Shown: positions 54,720 to 63,252, numbered from the stretch's first letter. The stretch: 64,000 nt of DNA from Flavobacterium sp. TAB 87 (GCF_001529295.1 NZ_LLWK01000035.1:124001-188000); one strand, 5' to 3'. Numbers and translations are program-made. The notes: generated by a model from the letters alone, not told the origin.

Positions 54720-55466
54720 ATGACAAACGAAGTAGTATTACATACTGAAAAACTGACCAAGCGTTTTGGTGATTTTATTGCTACAAATGAAATTAGTTTT
54801 GATGTTTACAAAGGCGAAATATTTGGGTTCTTGGGCGCAAATGGTGCGGGAAAAACAACGGCGATTAGAATGCTTTGTGGCCTATCTAAACCTTCGTCTG
54901 GTCAAGCTACTATTGCAGGATTTGATATTTATAAAGAAACCGAATCAATTAAAAAAAACATTGGCTACATGAGTCAGAAATTTTCGCTTTATGAAGATTT
55001 GACCGTGATAGAAAATATTCGATTTTTTGGTGGAATATATGGTCTGTCGTTCAAACAAATCAGAGAAAAAAGTAAAGAATTAATTGCAAAATTAGGTCTA
55101 ACCGCTGAATCTAGAAAGCTCGTACGCGAATTACCGTTGGGTTGGAAACAGAAATTGGCTTTTTCGGTAGCGATATTGCACGAGCCTCAAATTGTGTTTT
55201 TAGACGAACCCACTGGTGGCGTAGATCCAGTAACTAGACGGCAGTTTTGGGATTTAATTTATGAAGCGGCAGATCGTGGGATAACCGTTTTTGTAACCAC
55301 GCACTATATGGATGAAGCTGAATATTGCAACCGGATTTCGATGATGGTAGATGGAGTAATTGTTGCGCTCGAAACGCCAGAAAATTTAAAAAAACAATAT
55401 CATGCGGCGTCAATGGACGATGTTTTTTTTGAACTTGCCAGAGGCGCACAACGAAAAGCCGATTAA
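54720..55466 (+). CDS. ABC transporter ATPase, second of a pair
   Basis: This 248-residue cytosolic ATPase has a start 1 bp after the stop of the first. Walker A GANGAGKTT, Q-loop GYMSQKFSLYEDLTVIEN, Walker B IVFLDEPTGGVDPVTRR and a normal switch VTTHYMDEAEYC are all intact. The signature is odd: ELPLGWKQKL instead of LSGGxxQ. In the heterodimer, the site pairing this signature with the partner's Walker A is probably weak, and the other is normal. The second half of YbhF/RbbA-like pumps has the same LPLGW form. Confidence 0.92.
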   Translation: MTNEVVLHTEKLTKRFGDFIATNEISFDVYKGEIFGFLGANGAGKTTAIRMLCGLSKPSSGQATIAGFDIYKETESIKKNIGYMSQKFSLYEDLTVIENIRFFGGIYGLSFKQIREKSKELIAKLGLTAESRKLVRELPLGWKQKLAFSVAILHEPQIVFLDEPTGGVDPVTRRQFWDLIYEAADRGITVFVTTHYMDEAEYCNRISMMVDGVIVALETPENLKKQYHAASMDDVFFELARGAQRKAD

Positions 55467-55477
55467 ATAATAGCGAT

Positions 55478-56584
55478 ATGAAAGAGTTTATTATTTTTAT
55501 AAAAAAAGAATTTTACCACGTTTTTCGGGACAGCAAAACATTGATCATGCTTTTTGGATTGCCAATCACCATGATTACACTGTTTGGATTTGCCTTAACC
55601 AACGAAATTAAAAATTCTAAAATTGTAGTTTGCGATTATGCAAATGATGTGGCTTCGCGTGCCATTACTAACAAACTCGCCGCCAATTCGAGCTTTATTG
55701 TGGAACAATCAATAATGTCGCACCGGGAGGTTGAAGGCGCTTTTAAAACCGGTGAGATTAAATTAGCCATTATTTTTCCAGCCAACTTCAACAGGGATTT
55801 ATCGCATCTCAATAAAGCACAAATTCAGATCATTGCTGACGCTTCTGACCCAAATACAGCAACCGCTTTAACCAATTACGCTTCGCAAATAATTATCAAT
55901 TATCAGCAAGAGATTAATTCGAATCAGAAAATACCGTTTCAAATCATTCCAGAAATGCGCATGTTATACAATCCGGAATTAAAAGGCGCTCCTAATTTTG
56001 TTCCTGGCGTAATGGCATTAGTATTGTTGTTGGTTTGCGTATTGATGACTTCTGTTTCTATAGTTCGCGAAAAAGAAATGGGTACTATGGAAGTTTTACT
56101 CGTTTCTCCCCTCAATCCATTTTTGATTATAATTTCAAAAGCGGTGCCTTACTTTCTGTTATCCGTTTTAAACTTGATCATCATTTTAATAATGAGCGTT
56201 TACTTGCTAGAAATGCCCATCAACGGCAGCATTATTTTATTGATCTTTGAAAGTAGCTTATTTATACTGTGCGCCTTGTCACTCGGATTGCTAATTTCGA
56301 CTTTGACCAATTCGCAACAATCGGCGATGCTTATTTCGCTGATGGGCATGTTAATTCCGACGATGCTATTGACTGGTTTTATGTTTCCTATCGAGAATAT
56401 GCCACTGCCTTTGCAGTTTATGACCAATATAATTCCGTCCAAATGGTATTACATCATCGTAAAATCGATTATGATTAAGGGATTGGGAATTACGGCGATA
56501 TGGAAAGAAACATTGATCTTGATCGGCATGACGGTGTTTTTATTATTTGTGAGTTTTAAAAAATTTAAAATCAGATTAGAATGA
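55478..56584 (+). CDS. ABC-2 type permease, first of a pair
   Basis: This 368-residue inner-membrane subunit has one N-terminal helix (about 20-40, LIMLFGLPITMITLFGFALT), a large periplasmic domain (about 45-180), then five to six helices ending MTVFLLFVSFKKFKIRLE. The connecting segment SVSIVREKEMGTMEVLLVSPLNPFLII is the coupling-helix block of ABC-2 (YhhJ/YbhS type) exporters. It follows the ATPases by 11 bp and overlaps the second permease by 4 bp. Confidence 0.92.
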   Translation: MKEFIIFIKKEFYHVFRDSKTLIMLFGLPITMITLFGFALTNEIKNSKIVVCDYANDVASRAITNKLAANSSFIVEQSIMSHREVEGAFKTGEIKLAIIFPANFNRDLSHLNKAQIQIIADASDPNTATALTNYASQIIINYQQEINSNQKIPFQIIPEMRMLYNPELKGAPNFVPGVMALVLLLVCVLMTSVSIVREKEMGTMEVLLVSPLNPFLIIISKAVPYFLLSVLNLIIILIMSVYLLEMPINGSIILLIFESSLFILCALSLGLLISTLTNSQQSAMLISLMGMLIPTMLLTGFMFPIENMPLPLQFMTNIIPSKWYYIIVKSIMIKGLGITAIWKETLILIGMTVFLLFVSFKKFKIRLE

Positions 56585-57702
56585 GAGTATTGTTTTTTTT
56601 ATTGCAAAAAGAATTCAAACAAATTTTTCGGGATAAAGCTTTATTACCGATGATTTTTTTGGCGCCTATCATTCAGCTTTTGGTCATGCCTTTGGCGGCA
56701 GATTACGAAATTAAGAACATCAATATTGCTATTGTTGATCACGAGCATTCGACTTATTCTCAAAAACTAATAAATAAAATAACGGCTTCAGGCTATTTTG
56801 TATTGTCTGATTACGACAATTCATTCAACGGTGCCTTTGAGCAAATTGAAAGTGACAAAGCCGATTTAATTTTAGAAATACCAAAAAATTTCGAAAAAGA
56901 CTTGAGTCGAGAAGGCAGTCAAAAATTATTCATTGCGGTCAATGCGATAAACGGCACCAAAGCCAATTTGGGCGGTGCCTATTTGGCCCGAATTATTGCA
57001 GACTTTAATGCTGAAATTCGTTTGGACTGGAGACAACAATCGATAGCTTCAAACACGCAAATTATAGAAATTGTGCCGTCCAATTGGTACAATCCATTAT
57101 TGAACTACAGTTATTTTATGGTTCCGGGAATCCTCGCGACCTTGGTAACGATGATTGCGGTTTATATGTGTGCGCTAAACATTGTAAAAGAAAAAGAGAT
57201 TGGCACCATTGAGCAAATAAACGTTACACCAATCAAGAAAATCTACTTTATTCTAGGAAAATTAATTCCGTTTTGGATCATTGGAAACGTGGTTTTTACC
57301 GTTGGCTTATTTATTGTCGCACATCTCATTTACGGCATTGTTCCGCTGGGCAGCGTGTTGTTACTATACGGATATTTGGCGGTATTTTTAGTCGTTATTT
57401 TAGGAATTGGTCTTTTAATCTCAACCTATTCTGAAACGCAGCAACAAGCCATGTCGCTCGCTTTTTTTTGTATGATGGTATTTATGTTAATGGGTGGCTT
57501 GTTTACGCCTATCGAAAGTATGCCTGAATGGGCTAAGATAATTGCCAATTTAAATCCAGTAACTTACTTTATCGAAGTAATGCGAATGGTTGTTCTTAAA
57601 GGAAGTCAATTTGCTGACTTAAAGAAGCACTTTTTAATTATGTTTGGTTTTGCACTCTTTTTTAATACTTGGGCCGTTTTAAATTACAAAAAGACCAATT
57701 AA
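56581..57702 (+). CDS. ABC-2 type permease, second of a pair
   Basis: A 373-residue homologue of the preceding permease with the same topology: N-terminal helix LPMIFLAPIIQLLVMPLAA, periplasmic domain about 45-180, coupling block IVKEKEIGTIEQINVTPIKKIYFILGKL, and then a helix bundle containing GIGLLISTYSETQQQAMSLAFF and MLMGGLFTPIESMPEWAK. The ATGA overlap with the first permease shows translational coupling. The two permeases would form the heterodimeric membrane part of the pump. Confidence 0.92.
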   Translation: MRVLFFLLQKEFKQIFRDKALLPMIFLAPIIQLLVMPLAADYEIKNINIAIVDHEHSTYSQKLINKITASGYFVLSDYDNSFNGAFEQIESDKADLILEIPKNFEKDLSREGSQKLFIAVNAINGTKANLGGAYLARIIADFNAEIRLDWRQQSIASNTQIIEIVPSNWYNPLLNYSYFMVPGILATLVTMIAVYMCALNIVKEKEIGTIEQINVTPIKKIYFILGKLIPFWIIGNVVFTVGLFIVAHLIYGIVPLGSVLLLYGYLAVFLVVILGIGLLISTYSETQQQAMSLAFFCMMVFMLMGGLFTPIESMPEWAKIIANLNPVTYFIEVMRMVVLKGSQFADLKKHFLIMFGFALFFNTWAVLNYKKTN

Positions 57703-57864
57703 AAAAAACGCATGTAATTACCAAACATATTAGTATAAGATGGTTTCACGCGTAAACGGTCTTAAAATAAAATAATTGCCAGAAAATTCACTTATACAAA
57801 ATACTGACTTTCAAATCGATATAAAAAAAGCGTAACTTTTTTGATAATAATTCAAATTTATTCT

Positions 57865-57893
57865 TTGAAATCACATAATTATCCCTATATTTG
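57865..57893 (+). promoter_or_regulatory. promoter of tRNA-Arg
   Basis: TTG (57865-57867), 18-nt spacer, TATATTTG (57886-57893); the tRNA begins 13 nt further on. It is a strong flavobacterial-type match. Confidence 0.75.
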
Positions 57894-57905
57894 CACCCGC
57901 ATTAA

Positions 57906-57979
57906 GGCCTTGTGGCGCAACTGAATAGCGCACTTGATTACGGCTCAAGAGGTTACTGGTTTGAATCCAGTCAAGGTCA
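57906..57979 (+). tRNA. tRNA-Arg (ACG anticodon)
   Basis: Acceptor GGCCTTG (57906-57912) pairs with CAAGGTC (57972-57978). The D arm is GGCGC...GCGC, and the anticodon stem CTTGA/TCAAG encloses TTACGGC, giving anticodon ACG (A34 to be edited to inosine). The T arm is ACTGG-TTTGAAT-CCAGT. Discriminator A, and CCA is not encoded. It ends the conserved backbone; the recombinase gene begins overlapping its 3' part. Confidence 0.95.
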
Positions 57980-59495
57980 CTACTCGGGACAAAAGAAAAA
58001 TATCTTCTTTTGTCCCGTTTTTTTTTGCCCGTAATCTATTGTTTACCAGATAGATACAGTTGATAATTTCATTGACTCGGACGGTTTGGAATTTACTTTC
58101 TAGAAATGTGAAATTTTCAGGAAAAATTAAACCAATCATTTCCCTAGAATCGGCTAAAGCGCCATTTTCAAAGGCTTCACCGAGCTTTAAGAGGTTTTCC
58201 AGTCCTGAGTTCGTTAAGCACTCAATGTTCGATCTGTCGTCATCTGTATTTACAATTTGTTTTTCTATTTGATTGATAATAGCATTGTATTCGACTTTCA
58301 TAAGATTATAATCTTCAGCATCTATTTTCTCAGTAACTAATAAATTTCTTGCAACCGATAATTTCTTTTCATACACTACAATTTGTTCTAGTGACTTCTT
58401 TTTTTCACTAGCGACTACACCAGTATGCTCTCTGTGGCCTTCAAGCAGAACTGCCATGTATAGTTTTTTAACAGCCTCTAAAGGTTTAAATTTATTTAGA
58501 TGTTCTTTAAATATTTTATTAGCTATCTCTGCGTTTACTCTCCATTTGCAATCTTTATTACAATGATAATAGTAATAATATTTACTCCGTCCTTTGCACT
58601 TGCTTCCTGTTAACTTCTGACCGCACTGCGGACATAGAAAAAAACCTCTTAAAGGAAAATTTTCAATAGTTTTAATTTTTGGCCTGTATGTTCTTGCTTT
58701 ACTATCAAGAACGTCTTGTACTCGATAAAATAAGCCTTCACTGATAATTGCTTCGTGTTGTCCATTAACCCATTTTGCTTCTTCATCTCTATACTGAGGA
58801 ACCACTATTTTTCCGCAGTATAATGGGTTTCTAAGAATTATCCACAGATTACTTTTAGAAATAAGAAGTCCTTTAACTTTTGCCATTTGATAAATCGATT
58901 CCGTACTAAAAACATTTCTAGCAATCTGTTCAAATATCCAGATTAGTTTTGTAGCCTTATCGGGTACAATGGCAATATATTTTTTTCCATCCTCAGTTAT
59001 TTTATTGGCATACCCGTAAGGAGCCATTCCCATGTGTCTGCCTTCTTTCTTGCCACGTCTCAGCCCTTGAAAGGTATTTAATGCTCTACGATCGTTTTCA
59101 ACTTCGGGTGCAGCCAGATAAAAAGCAAGCATCATCTTATTTTCCGGCACGCTAAGATCAAGAGGTTGTTCTATAGCCTGCGGTTCAACACCCAGTTTTC
59201 TTAACAGATTGATCATTTGATAAGCATCCCCTGCATTACGGCTGAACCTGTCCCATTTCATAAAAAGAACTAGGTTAATTTTATTTTTGTATTTCTTTAC
59301 GTCAACTAGAAATTTTTTCCATTGAGGCCTGTTAAAAGTCTTTGCAGAATGATCTTCATAAATTACATTACGTATTTGTATTTGGTTTATACTGCAATAT
59401 TTTCGTAGCATTTCTTCCTGATTTCGTTGCGAAAACCCTTTCTCTGCCTGCTCATCGGTACTCACTCTTATATATAAATCTGCTATCTTATTCAT
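57945..59495 (-). CDS. large serine recombinase
   Basis: A 516-residue site-specific recombinase. The N-terminal resolvase domain has the nucleophile Ser12 in LYIRVSTDEQAEKGFS and the Arg-rich active site WDRFSRN. A recombinase domain (about 155-260) reads GRHMGMAPYGYANK. A zinc-ribbon then carries FFLCPQCGQKLTGSKCKG...YHCNKDCKW, and a coiled coil (about 365-425) follows. The last residues, LSRVVTLTGFKPVTS, are encoded by the antisense strand of the tRNA-Arg 3' half and its terminator, so the original C-terminus may have been shorter. The start overlaps the next upstream small gene by 4 bp. It would mediate integration or excision. Confidence 0.93.
   Translation of the reverse strand: MNKIADLYIRVSTDEQAEKGFSQRNQEEMLRKYCSINQIQIRNVIYEDHSAKTFNRPQWKKFLVDVKKYKNKINLVLFMKWDRFSRNAGDAYQMINLLRKLGVEPQAIEQPLDLSVPENKMMLAFYLAAPEVENDRRALNTFQGLRRGKKEGRHMGMAPYGYANKITEDGKKYIAIVPDKATKLIWIFEQIARNVFSTESIYQMAKVKGLLISKSNLWIILRNPLYCGKIVVPQYRDEEAKWVNGQHEAIISEGLFYRVQDVLDSKARTYRPKIKTIENFPLRGFFLCPQCGQKLTGSKCKGRSKYYYYYHCNKDCKWRVNAEIANKIFKEHLNKFKPLEAVKKLYMAVLLEGHREHTGVVASEKKKSLEQIVVYEKKLSVARNLLVTEKIDAEDYNLMKVEYNAIINQIEKQIVNTDDDRSNIECLTNSGLENLLKLGEAFENGALADSREMIGLIFPENFTFLESKFQTVRVNEIINCIYLVNNRLRAKKNGTKEDIFLLSRVVTLTGFKPVTS
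57985..58027 (+). terminator. tRNA-Arg terminator inside the recombinase ORF
   Basis: CGGGACAAAAGAA (57985-57997) / TTCTTTTGTCCCG (58005-58017), then T9. It is a strong stem 5 nt after the tRNA, and lies within the antisense tail of the recombinase frame. Confidence 0.85.
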
Positions 59496-59671
59496 TTTCT
59501 TTTATTTAAGCGTTTCAACACAGCGATATTAGCAATTATTCTCAAGAAATACAAAATTTCCTCTGCTTGTTCCAATGTCACCTCTAAACCCTCAGAATTA
59601 AGCATTTGTAATGCTTTTTCCGTGGTTAACTTTGAATTGCTATAGTCAATATCATTTTCCATAATTTTCAT
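59492..59671 (-). CDS. 59-residue recombinase-partner protein
   Basis: This small helical protein begins MKIMENDIDYSNSKLTTEKA, then LQMLNSEGLEVTLEQAEEIL and YFLRIIANIAVLKRLNKRK. I start at 59671 (or the ATG at 59662). A longer ATG at 59740 adds a hydrophobic stretch that looks like chance. The stop overlaps the recombinase start by 4 bp, so the two are translationally coupled. Similar short ORFs, from memory, precede flavobacterial serine recombinases. Possible roles are directionality factor or regulator; unproven. Confidence 0.6.
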   Translation of the reverse strand: MKIMENDIDYSNSKLTTEKALQMLNSEGLEVTLEQAEEILYFLRIIANIAVLKRLNKRK

Positions 59672-59901
59672 GTTTAAAAATTTAGTAAGGAAAATTATTA
59701 TTAAAAGGGAAGTAAAAAACTTATTGAGGATATTTGGCATTCATTGGAAGCTTATTACCAACTTGACTTGATATTCGTGTAAACCTTCGTTAAAAATGGT
59801 TGTTTAACCTAAAATGAATTATTTATAAAATAATGCTATTTAACCTTTTTAGCCAAGATTATTCAAGCTGCAAATCTTGACAAAAACAAATAGAAAAATA
59901 C

Positions 59902-59931
59902 TTGTATTTACAGCCTAAACTTGTATTTTTG
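59902..59931 (+). promoter_or_regulatory. promoter of the histone-H1-like gene
   Basis: TTG (59902-59904), 19-nt spacer, TATTTTTG (59924-59931): an exact consensus match, 26 bp before the ATG. Confidence 0.8.
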
Positions 59932-59957
59932 CAAGCTAACTTTAACACTAAAAAACG

Positions 59958-60134
59958 ATGAAGGATCTAGTAGCAAAAATAAATGCAGAAATTGAAGTAT
60001 TCAAAACTGAATCGGATTCACTTATTGAAAAAGGTGTTAAAGCTGCTGGAGCAAGAGCTCGTAAATCGACTTTGGAACTTGAAAAATTTTTAAAAGAGTT
60101 TAGAAAAGTATCTATTGAAGAAGCAAAAAAATAA
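59958..60134 (+). CDS. histone H1-like (Hc1) small DNA-associated protein
   Basis: An ATG at 59958 opens 58 codons. The sequence starts MKDLVAKINAEIEVFKTESD, then SLIEKGVKAAGARARKSTLE and LEKFLKEFRKVSIEEAKK. It is a Lys/Ala/Glu-rich helical protein with the KAAGARARKSTLEL block of flavobacterial Hc1/histone-H1-like proteins. These are thought to bind nucleic acid and help organise the nucleoid. It has its own consensus promoter and a perfect hairpin terminator, so it is expressed alone, probably strongly. It is too short to appear in most gene listings. Confidence 0.85.
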   Translation: MKDLVAKINAEIEVFKTESDSLIEKGVKAAGARARKSTLELEKFLKEFRKVSIEEAKK

Positions 60135-60157
60135 TTCAATTTCCTTTACTTTATTTA

Positions 60158-60188
60158 AGCCTTCCAGAATTCTGGAAGGCTTTTTTAT
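60158..60188 (+). terminator. hairpin terminator after histone-like gene
   Basis: AAGCCTTCCAGAA / TTCTGGAAGGCTT (60158-60183), perfectly self-complementary, then T-run. Confidence 0.9.
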
Positions 60189-60191
60189 ATT

Positions 60192-60503
60192 TTATTTTTC
60201 CTCATCAAAGTTATCTAAATAGGTGAAATCTTTTATTATCATACCATTTTCGATTGTCAAAATTGTGCAAATTGGCAACTCAAATTTTGAATTATCAGGA
60301 GCTGTTTCAGTCGATCTACATTCTACAACAATATGATTTTCACCCGATAAATAGGTTTGAATAACTTGGTCATGCAAATCTGGAAATATTTTGTTTAGTT
60401 CAGAATATTTTTTAAATATTTCTTTTCTGGTTTGTTTTACTATTTCTTTTGCCAAACTTGGGTCTTTAAATTCTGAATTTTCAAGGTCTTCTGTTTTATC
60501 CAT
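60192..60503 (-). CDS. SnoaL/NTF2-like protein, N-terminally shortened
   Basis: This 103-residue ORF lies immediately after the hydrolase gene, overlapping its 3' end by 64 bp in another frame. The sequence SEFKDPSLAKEIVKQTRKEI...KIFPDLHDQVIQTYLSGENHIVVECRSTETAP...ELPICTILTIENGMIIKDFTYLDNF has the middle and C-terminal parts of a SnoaL-like fold (PF07366/PF12680). The usual first helix and strand before EFKDPS (about 30 residues) are missing. The start ATG is supplied by the hydrolase reading frame. It is either a coupled small protein or the remnant of a gene deleted at its 5' end. Function unknown. Confidence 0.5.
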   Translation of the reverse strand: MDKTEDLENSEFKDPSLAKEIVKQTRKEIFKKYSELNKIFPDLHDQVIQTYLSGENHIVVECRSTETAPDNSKFELPICTILTIENGMIIKDFTYLDNFDEEK

Positions 60504-61351
60504 TGAACGGAAATATCAAAAGGTGCTGTGTCATTTTCAGAAACAGTATTGTGTCCTAATTTAGGAAACAAAGTATATTCGAAAGGTTTGCCTTGCACTT
60601 TCAATGTATTTAATTGCTCTATACACAACTTTACGGGAATTTGTATATCCTTCTCTCCAAAGAGCCAAAGTCCAGGAATTGAAAGAGTATTCAGAGAAAT
60701 TTTTGGGTCAGTTGCAACAAACTGATACTTATCTGGGTCATTTTTAGTATGTTCACGAGCATCTGCTTCTGTATGGTTTTCCCAAAAACTATTATTTCCA
60801 TTTGTATAAAACTGAAATCGGAGTTGTTCTAAAGTTGTAATTGTAGGGCAACTAAATAAAACCATAAATTCTATTTGTGGATTTTTGCTTGCAGCAATTG
60901 GAATTATCCATCCTGCTTGACTGAAGCCAATTAACCCAATTGGTGTTTTTTTATCTTTTAAATAGGTTCGAAATGTTTTTACTGCTTCATTTGCATCGTG
61001 AGATAATAAATTAAGATTAGTAGTGTCTATATTATTGGTACCAACAGATGGCCCCACATAAACACCACCAGATTTTCCAACTCCACGTTTATCATAGGTT
61101 AATACAGCAATACCTTCTTTTGCAAGACGTTTTGCGAACTCCATTTCTCTTTTTACGGGGTCAGATCCGTGTACAATTACTACTGCTGCAACTATTTTTT
61201 TCGGAGTTAAAATTGAGCCTGCAAGAGTGATGCCCTCACTTTTAAACTTTACATCTTGGATAGTAAAGTCGATCGATTGTGAAAATATTATCTCTGGTAA
61301 AGAGATTAACAATAACCAAAGAAATAAGTTAGGAAAAAAGTTAATGTTCAT
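60440..61351 (-). CDS. secreted alpha/beta hydrolase
   Basis: This 303-residue hydrolase has signal peptide MNINFFPNLFLWLLLISLPEIIFS. A CocE/dienelactone-type fold follows. The oxyanion region is VVIVHGSDPVKREM, then YDKRGVGKSGG, nucleophile Ser in GLIGFSQAGWIIPIAA, acid in LWLFGEKDIQIPV, and His in LGHNTVSEN. The family includes peptidase S9- and esterase-like enzymes; substrate unknown. The C-terminal 20 residues (KTLKIQNLKTQVWQKK) are encoded where the SnoaL-like ORF begins and look like read-in sequence after the natural end near WIKQ. Confidence 0.82.
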   Translation of the reverse strand: MNINFFPNLFLWLLLISLPEIIFSQSIDFTIQDVKFKSEGITLAGSILTPKKIVAAVVIVHGSDPVKREMEFAKRLAKEGIAVLTYDKRGVGKSGGVYVGPSVGTNNIDTTNLNLLSHDANEAVKTFRTYLKDKKTPIGLIGFSQAGWIIPIAASKNPQIEFMVLFSCPTITTLEQLRFQFYTNGNNSFWENHTEADAREHTKNDPDKYQFVATDPKISLNTLSIPGLWLFGEKDIQIPVKLCIEQLNTLKVQGKPFEYTLFPKLGHNTVSENDTAPFDISVQWIKQKTLKIQNLKTQVWQKK

Positions 61352-61746
61352 TTTTTTGAATAAAAAATCGGGTTATTTTTCTGATTCTGAGGTAGCATTG
61401 CCTACAACTTTTATATATATGCTATACTGTGGCCTTATCCATCTACATATGATTAGACTGGCGAAATTTAATGACATATTATATTTTTGTGAAAATACTA
61501 AAAATAGTTTTACATCACCCTGTGTTTATACGAAAGCTAATTAATATTTACAAATAACTTTTTCTGATATCATTACTACTTAATAAACTCGTAGAGAGAA
61601 CTTTTAGATTAATTATTCAGATTAGCAAATTGATATACATAAAATGTTTATTTTACGGAAAACCGTAATTTATTAACAAGAATTTGGATAACTTCGACAT
61701 TAATTTAAAGAATTGCATTTAGGTGCACGCTTTCATAAAAAAAAAC

Positions 61747-61956
61747 ATGAGAATAGCAATATTAATAATGTGGATTTCATTTGTATCCTTTTCTAAGGCG
61801 GAGACAAATGTTTACATCTGCGGAAATAAAGGGGCTAAAAAGTACCATTATAAGGAAAACTGTCGTGGCCTTTCAGCTTGTACACAGGGAGTTAAAAAAA
61901 CTGGCTTGACTCAAGCAAAAGGATTTGGACTAACAATTTGCGGCTGGGAGAATTAA
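61747..61956 (+). CDS. small secreted Cys/His protein
   Basis: A 69-residue protein started at ATG 61747 (MRIAILIMWISFVSFSKA, a signal peptide). The mature 51 residues, TNVYICGNKGAKKYHYKENC and RGLSACTQGVKKTGLTQAKG and FGLTICGWEN, contain Cys at four positions plus a KYHYKENC block. The spacing (C..KYH....C...L..C...T...A...G...C) is a recurrent pattern in Bacteroidota and resembles small zinc- or disulfide-stabilised modules. Function unknown. It is 3 bp upstream of the HNH gene in the same frame register of an apparent operon. Confidence 0.7.
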   Translation: MRIAILIMWISFVSFSKAETNVYICGNKGAKKYHYKENCRGLSACTQGVKKTGLTQAKGFGLTICGWEN

Positions 61957-61959
61957 TTT

Positions 61960-63018
61960 ATGCAGCTACCTTTCTCTCTTAACCTCTCCACTCCCCAACT
62001 CGCTGCAGCTTTTGGAAGTACTTCAGCGACCTATAAATTCTATTGGCTAATTGCTGTCTTAGAATCAGTAGAGAATGGAAATAATAGTATTAAAAAAAGA
62101 GCACTTTTCTCAAGAATGATCGCCAATGCTTGGTATACTGTGAATTATTTCAAAGTGTCCTTTGGAAAGCAAGATCTAATTCAAAATGCAGTACAGCAGC
62201 TACTACACTTAGAAAATCTCACAATAGACATCGGCAAAGACAAGCTGTTGGCTATTTTAGAAAATTCCAACAATCTTAAAACAGCACTGATATTAAATCA
62301 TTTCAATAAGAATGTGCCACATTGGTTCTTGTCTCCTTGGTTTCCAAAAACAAAAAATGAAAATGACAGTGAGTACAAAAAAAGAATCTATGGATCCTCA
62401 CAAAATTTTGACAACAACTGTTTGTATGCATTGCATGATGATCTAATTACAATCAACTCCGACTGGATTCCGTATTTGCAATCCAATGCAAGAATTTTAA
62501 AAGATTTCTGCTATTGGAATTTGGCATTGTTTCTACAATCTCGAAATCCAAACGTTCCAGACATTCCAAATAAGCTGATAAAACCAGCGATCAGAGGAAC
62601 ACTTTCAAATCAAAGGAAAAAGTATTGGGATATTGTATTCAAAGAATTGGGAACAGTAAACTGTATATTTACAGATACTAAATTGACAATAGAAAACTTT
62701 GCAATTGATCATTTTGTACCCCATGCTTTTGTATCTCATGATTTGATTTGGAATTTAATTCCTATCGACAAAAAATTCAACTCCTCTAAAAGTGATAAGT
62801 TACCTTCTATTGAAATGCACTTCGATGCGTTTTTTGAAGTACAAAAATCTGCTTATGAAATAGTTAGTTACCATAATCCCAAAAGTAAATTATTGGAGGA
62901 TTTCTTAACTATTTATCCTGTTATAAAAGATGCTAATGATTTTGAATATACGAGATACAAAGACTGTATGCAACCATTAATCACTATTGCACACAATAAC
63001 GGCTTTGGGTATCTTTAG
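61960..63018 (+). CDS. HNH endonuclease domain protein
   Basis: This 352-residue cytosolic protein has a helical N-terminal domain (about 1-215), starting MQLPFSLNLSTPQLAAAFGS. A C-terminal HNH-like block at about 240-280 reads NCIFTDTKLTIENFAIDHFVPHAFVSHDLIWNLIPIDKKFNSSKSDKLP. The D-H of IDHFVP and the N of WNLIP are the metal-site residues, while the usual Cys-x-x-Cys knuckle is only partly present (NCIFT). Proteins of this form occur as stand-alone nucleases in accessory regions. A defence role is possible but not shown. It starts 3 bp after the small secreted-type ORF. Confidence 0.8.
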   Translation: MQLPFSLNLSTPQLAAAFGSTSATYKFYWLIAVLESVENGNNSIKKRALFSRMIANAWYTVNYFKVSFGKQDLIQNAVQQLLHLENLTIDIGKDKLLAILENSNNLKTALILNHFNKNVPHWFLSPWFPKTKNENDSEYKKRIYGSSQNFDNNCLYALHDDLITINSDWIPYLQSNARILKDFCYWNLALFLQSRNPNVPDIPNKLIKPAIRGTLSNQRKKYWDIVFKELGTVNCIFTDTKLTIENFAIDHFVPHAFVSHDLIWNLIPIDKKFNSSKSDKLPSIEMHFDAFFEVQKSAYEIVSYHNPKSKLLEDFLTIYPVIKDANDFEYTRYKDCMQPLITIAHNNGFGYL

Positions 63019-63252
63019 GCAGCTTAGCATTTCATATTCATTGATTTTTTTTATTTATTTTCACATTATTATCGCTAAAAAACGTGATAATTTAAAGCAA
63101 CTTAAATATCTTGCAGCAAATTGAATTATCGAAAAGAATTAAAATAGATTTTTTATCTTTCCCCCTATTTTAGGGCAAGAAAATTTGACGTGTTTTAAAA
63201 GCTATGAAGTAATACTGTTGAAAGAGATGCCAAAAAAGTAAGAGTATTATTT

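Noticed and set aside
59740..59786. Possible att-like copy of the tRNA 3' end (CTTGACTTGAT then AAACC at 59762-59785)
   Set aside because: It matches the tRNA 3' end only partially and in inverted orientation, whereas element ends should be direct repeats. Probably chance.
61227..61544. Plus-strand 105-codon ORF
   Set aside because: It is largely antisense to the hydrolase 5' end, has no recognisable features, and its start is in the coding strand of another gene.
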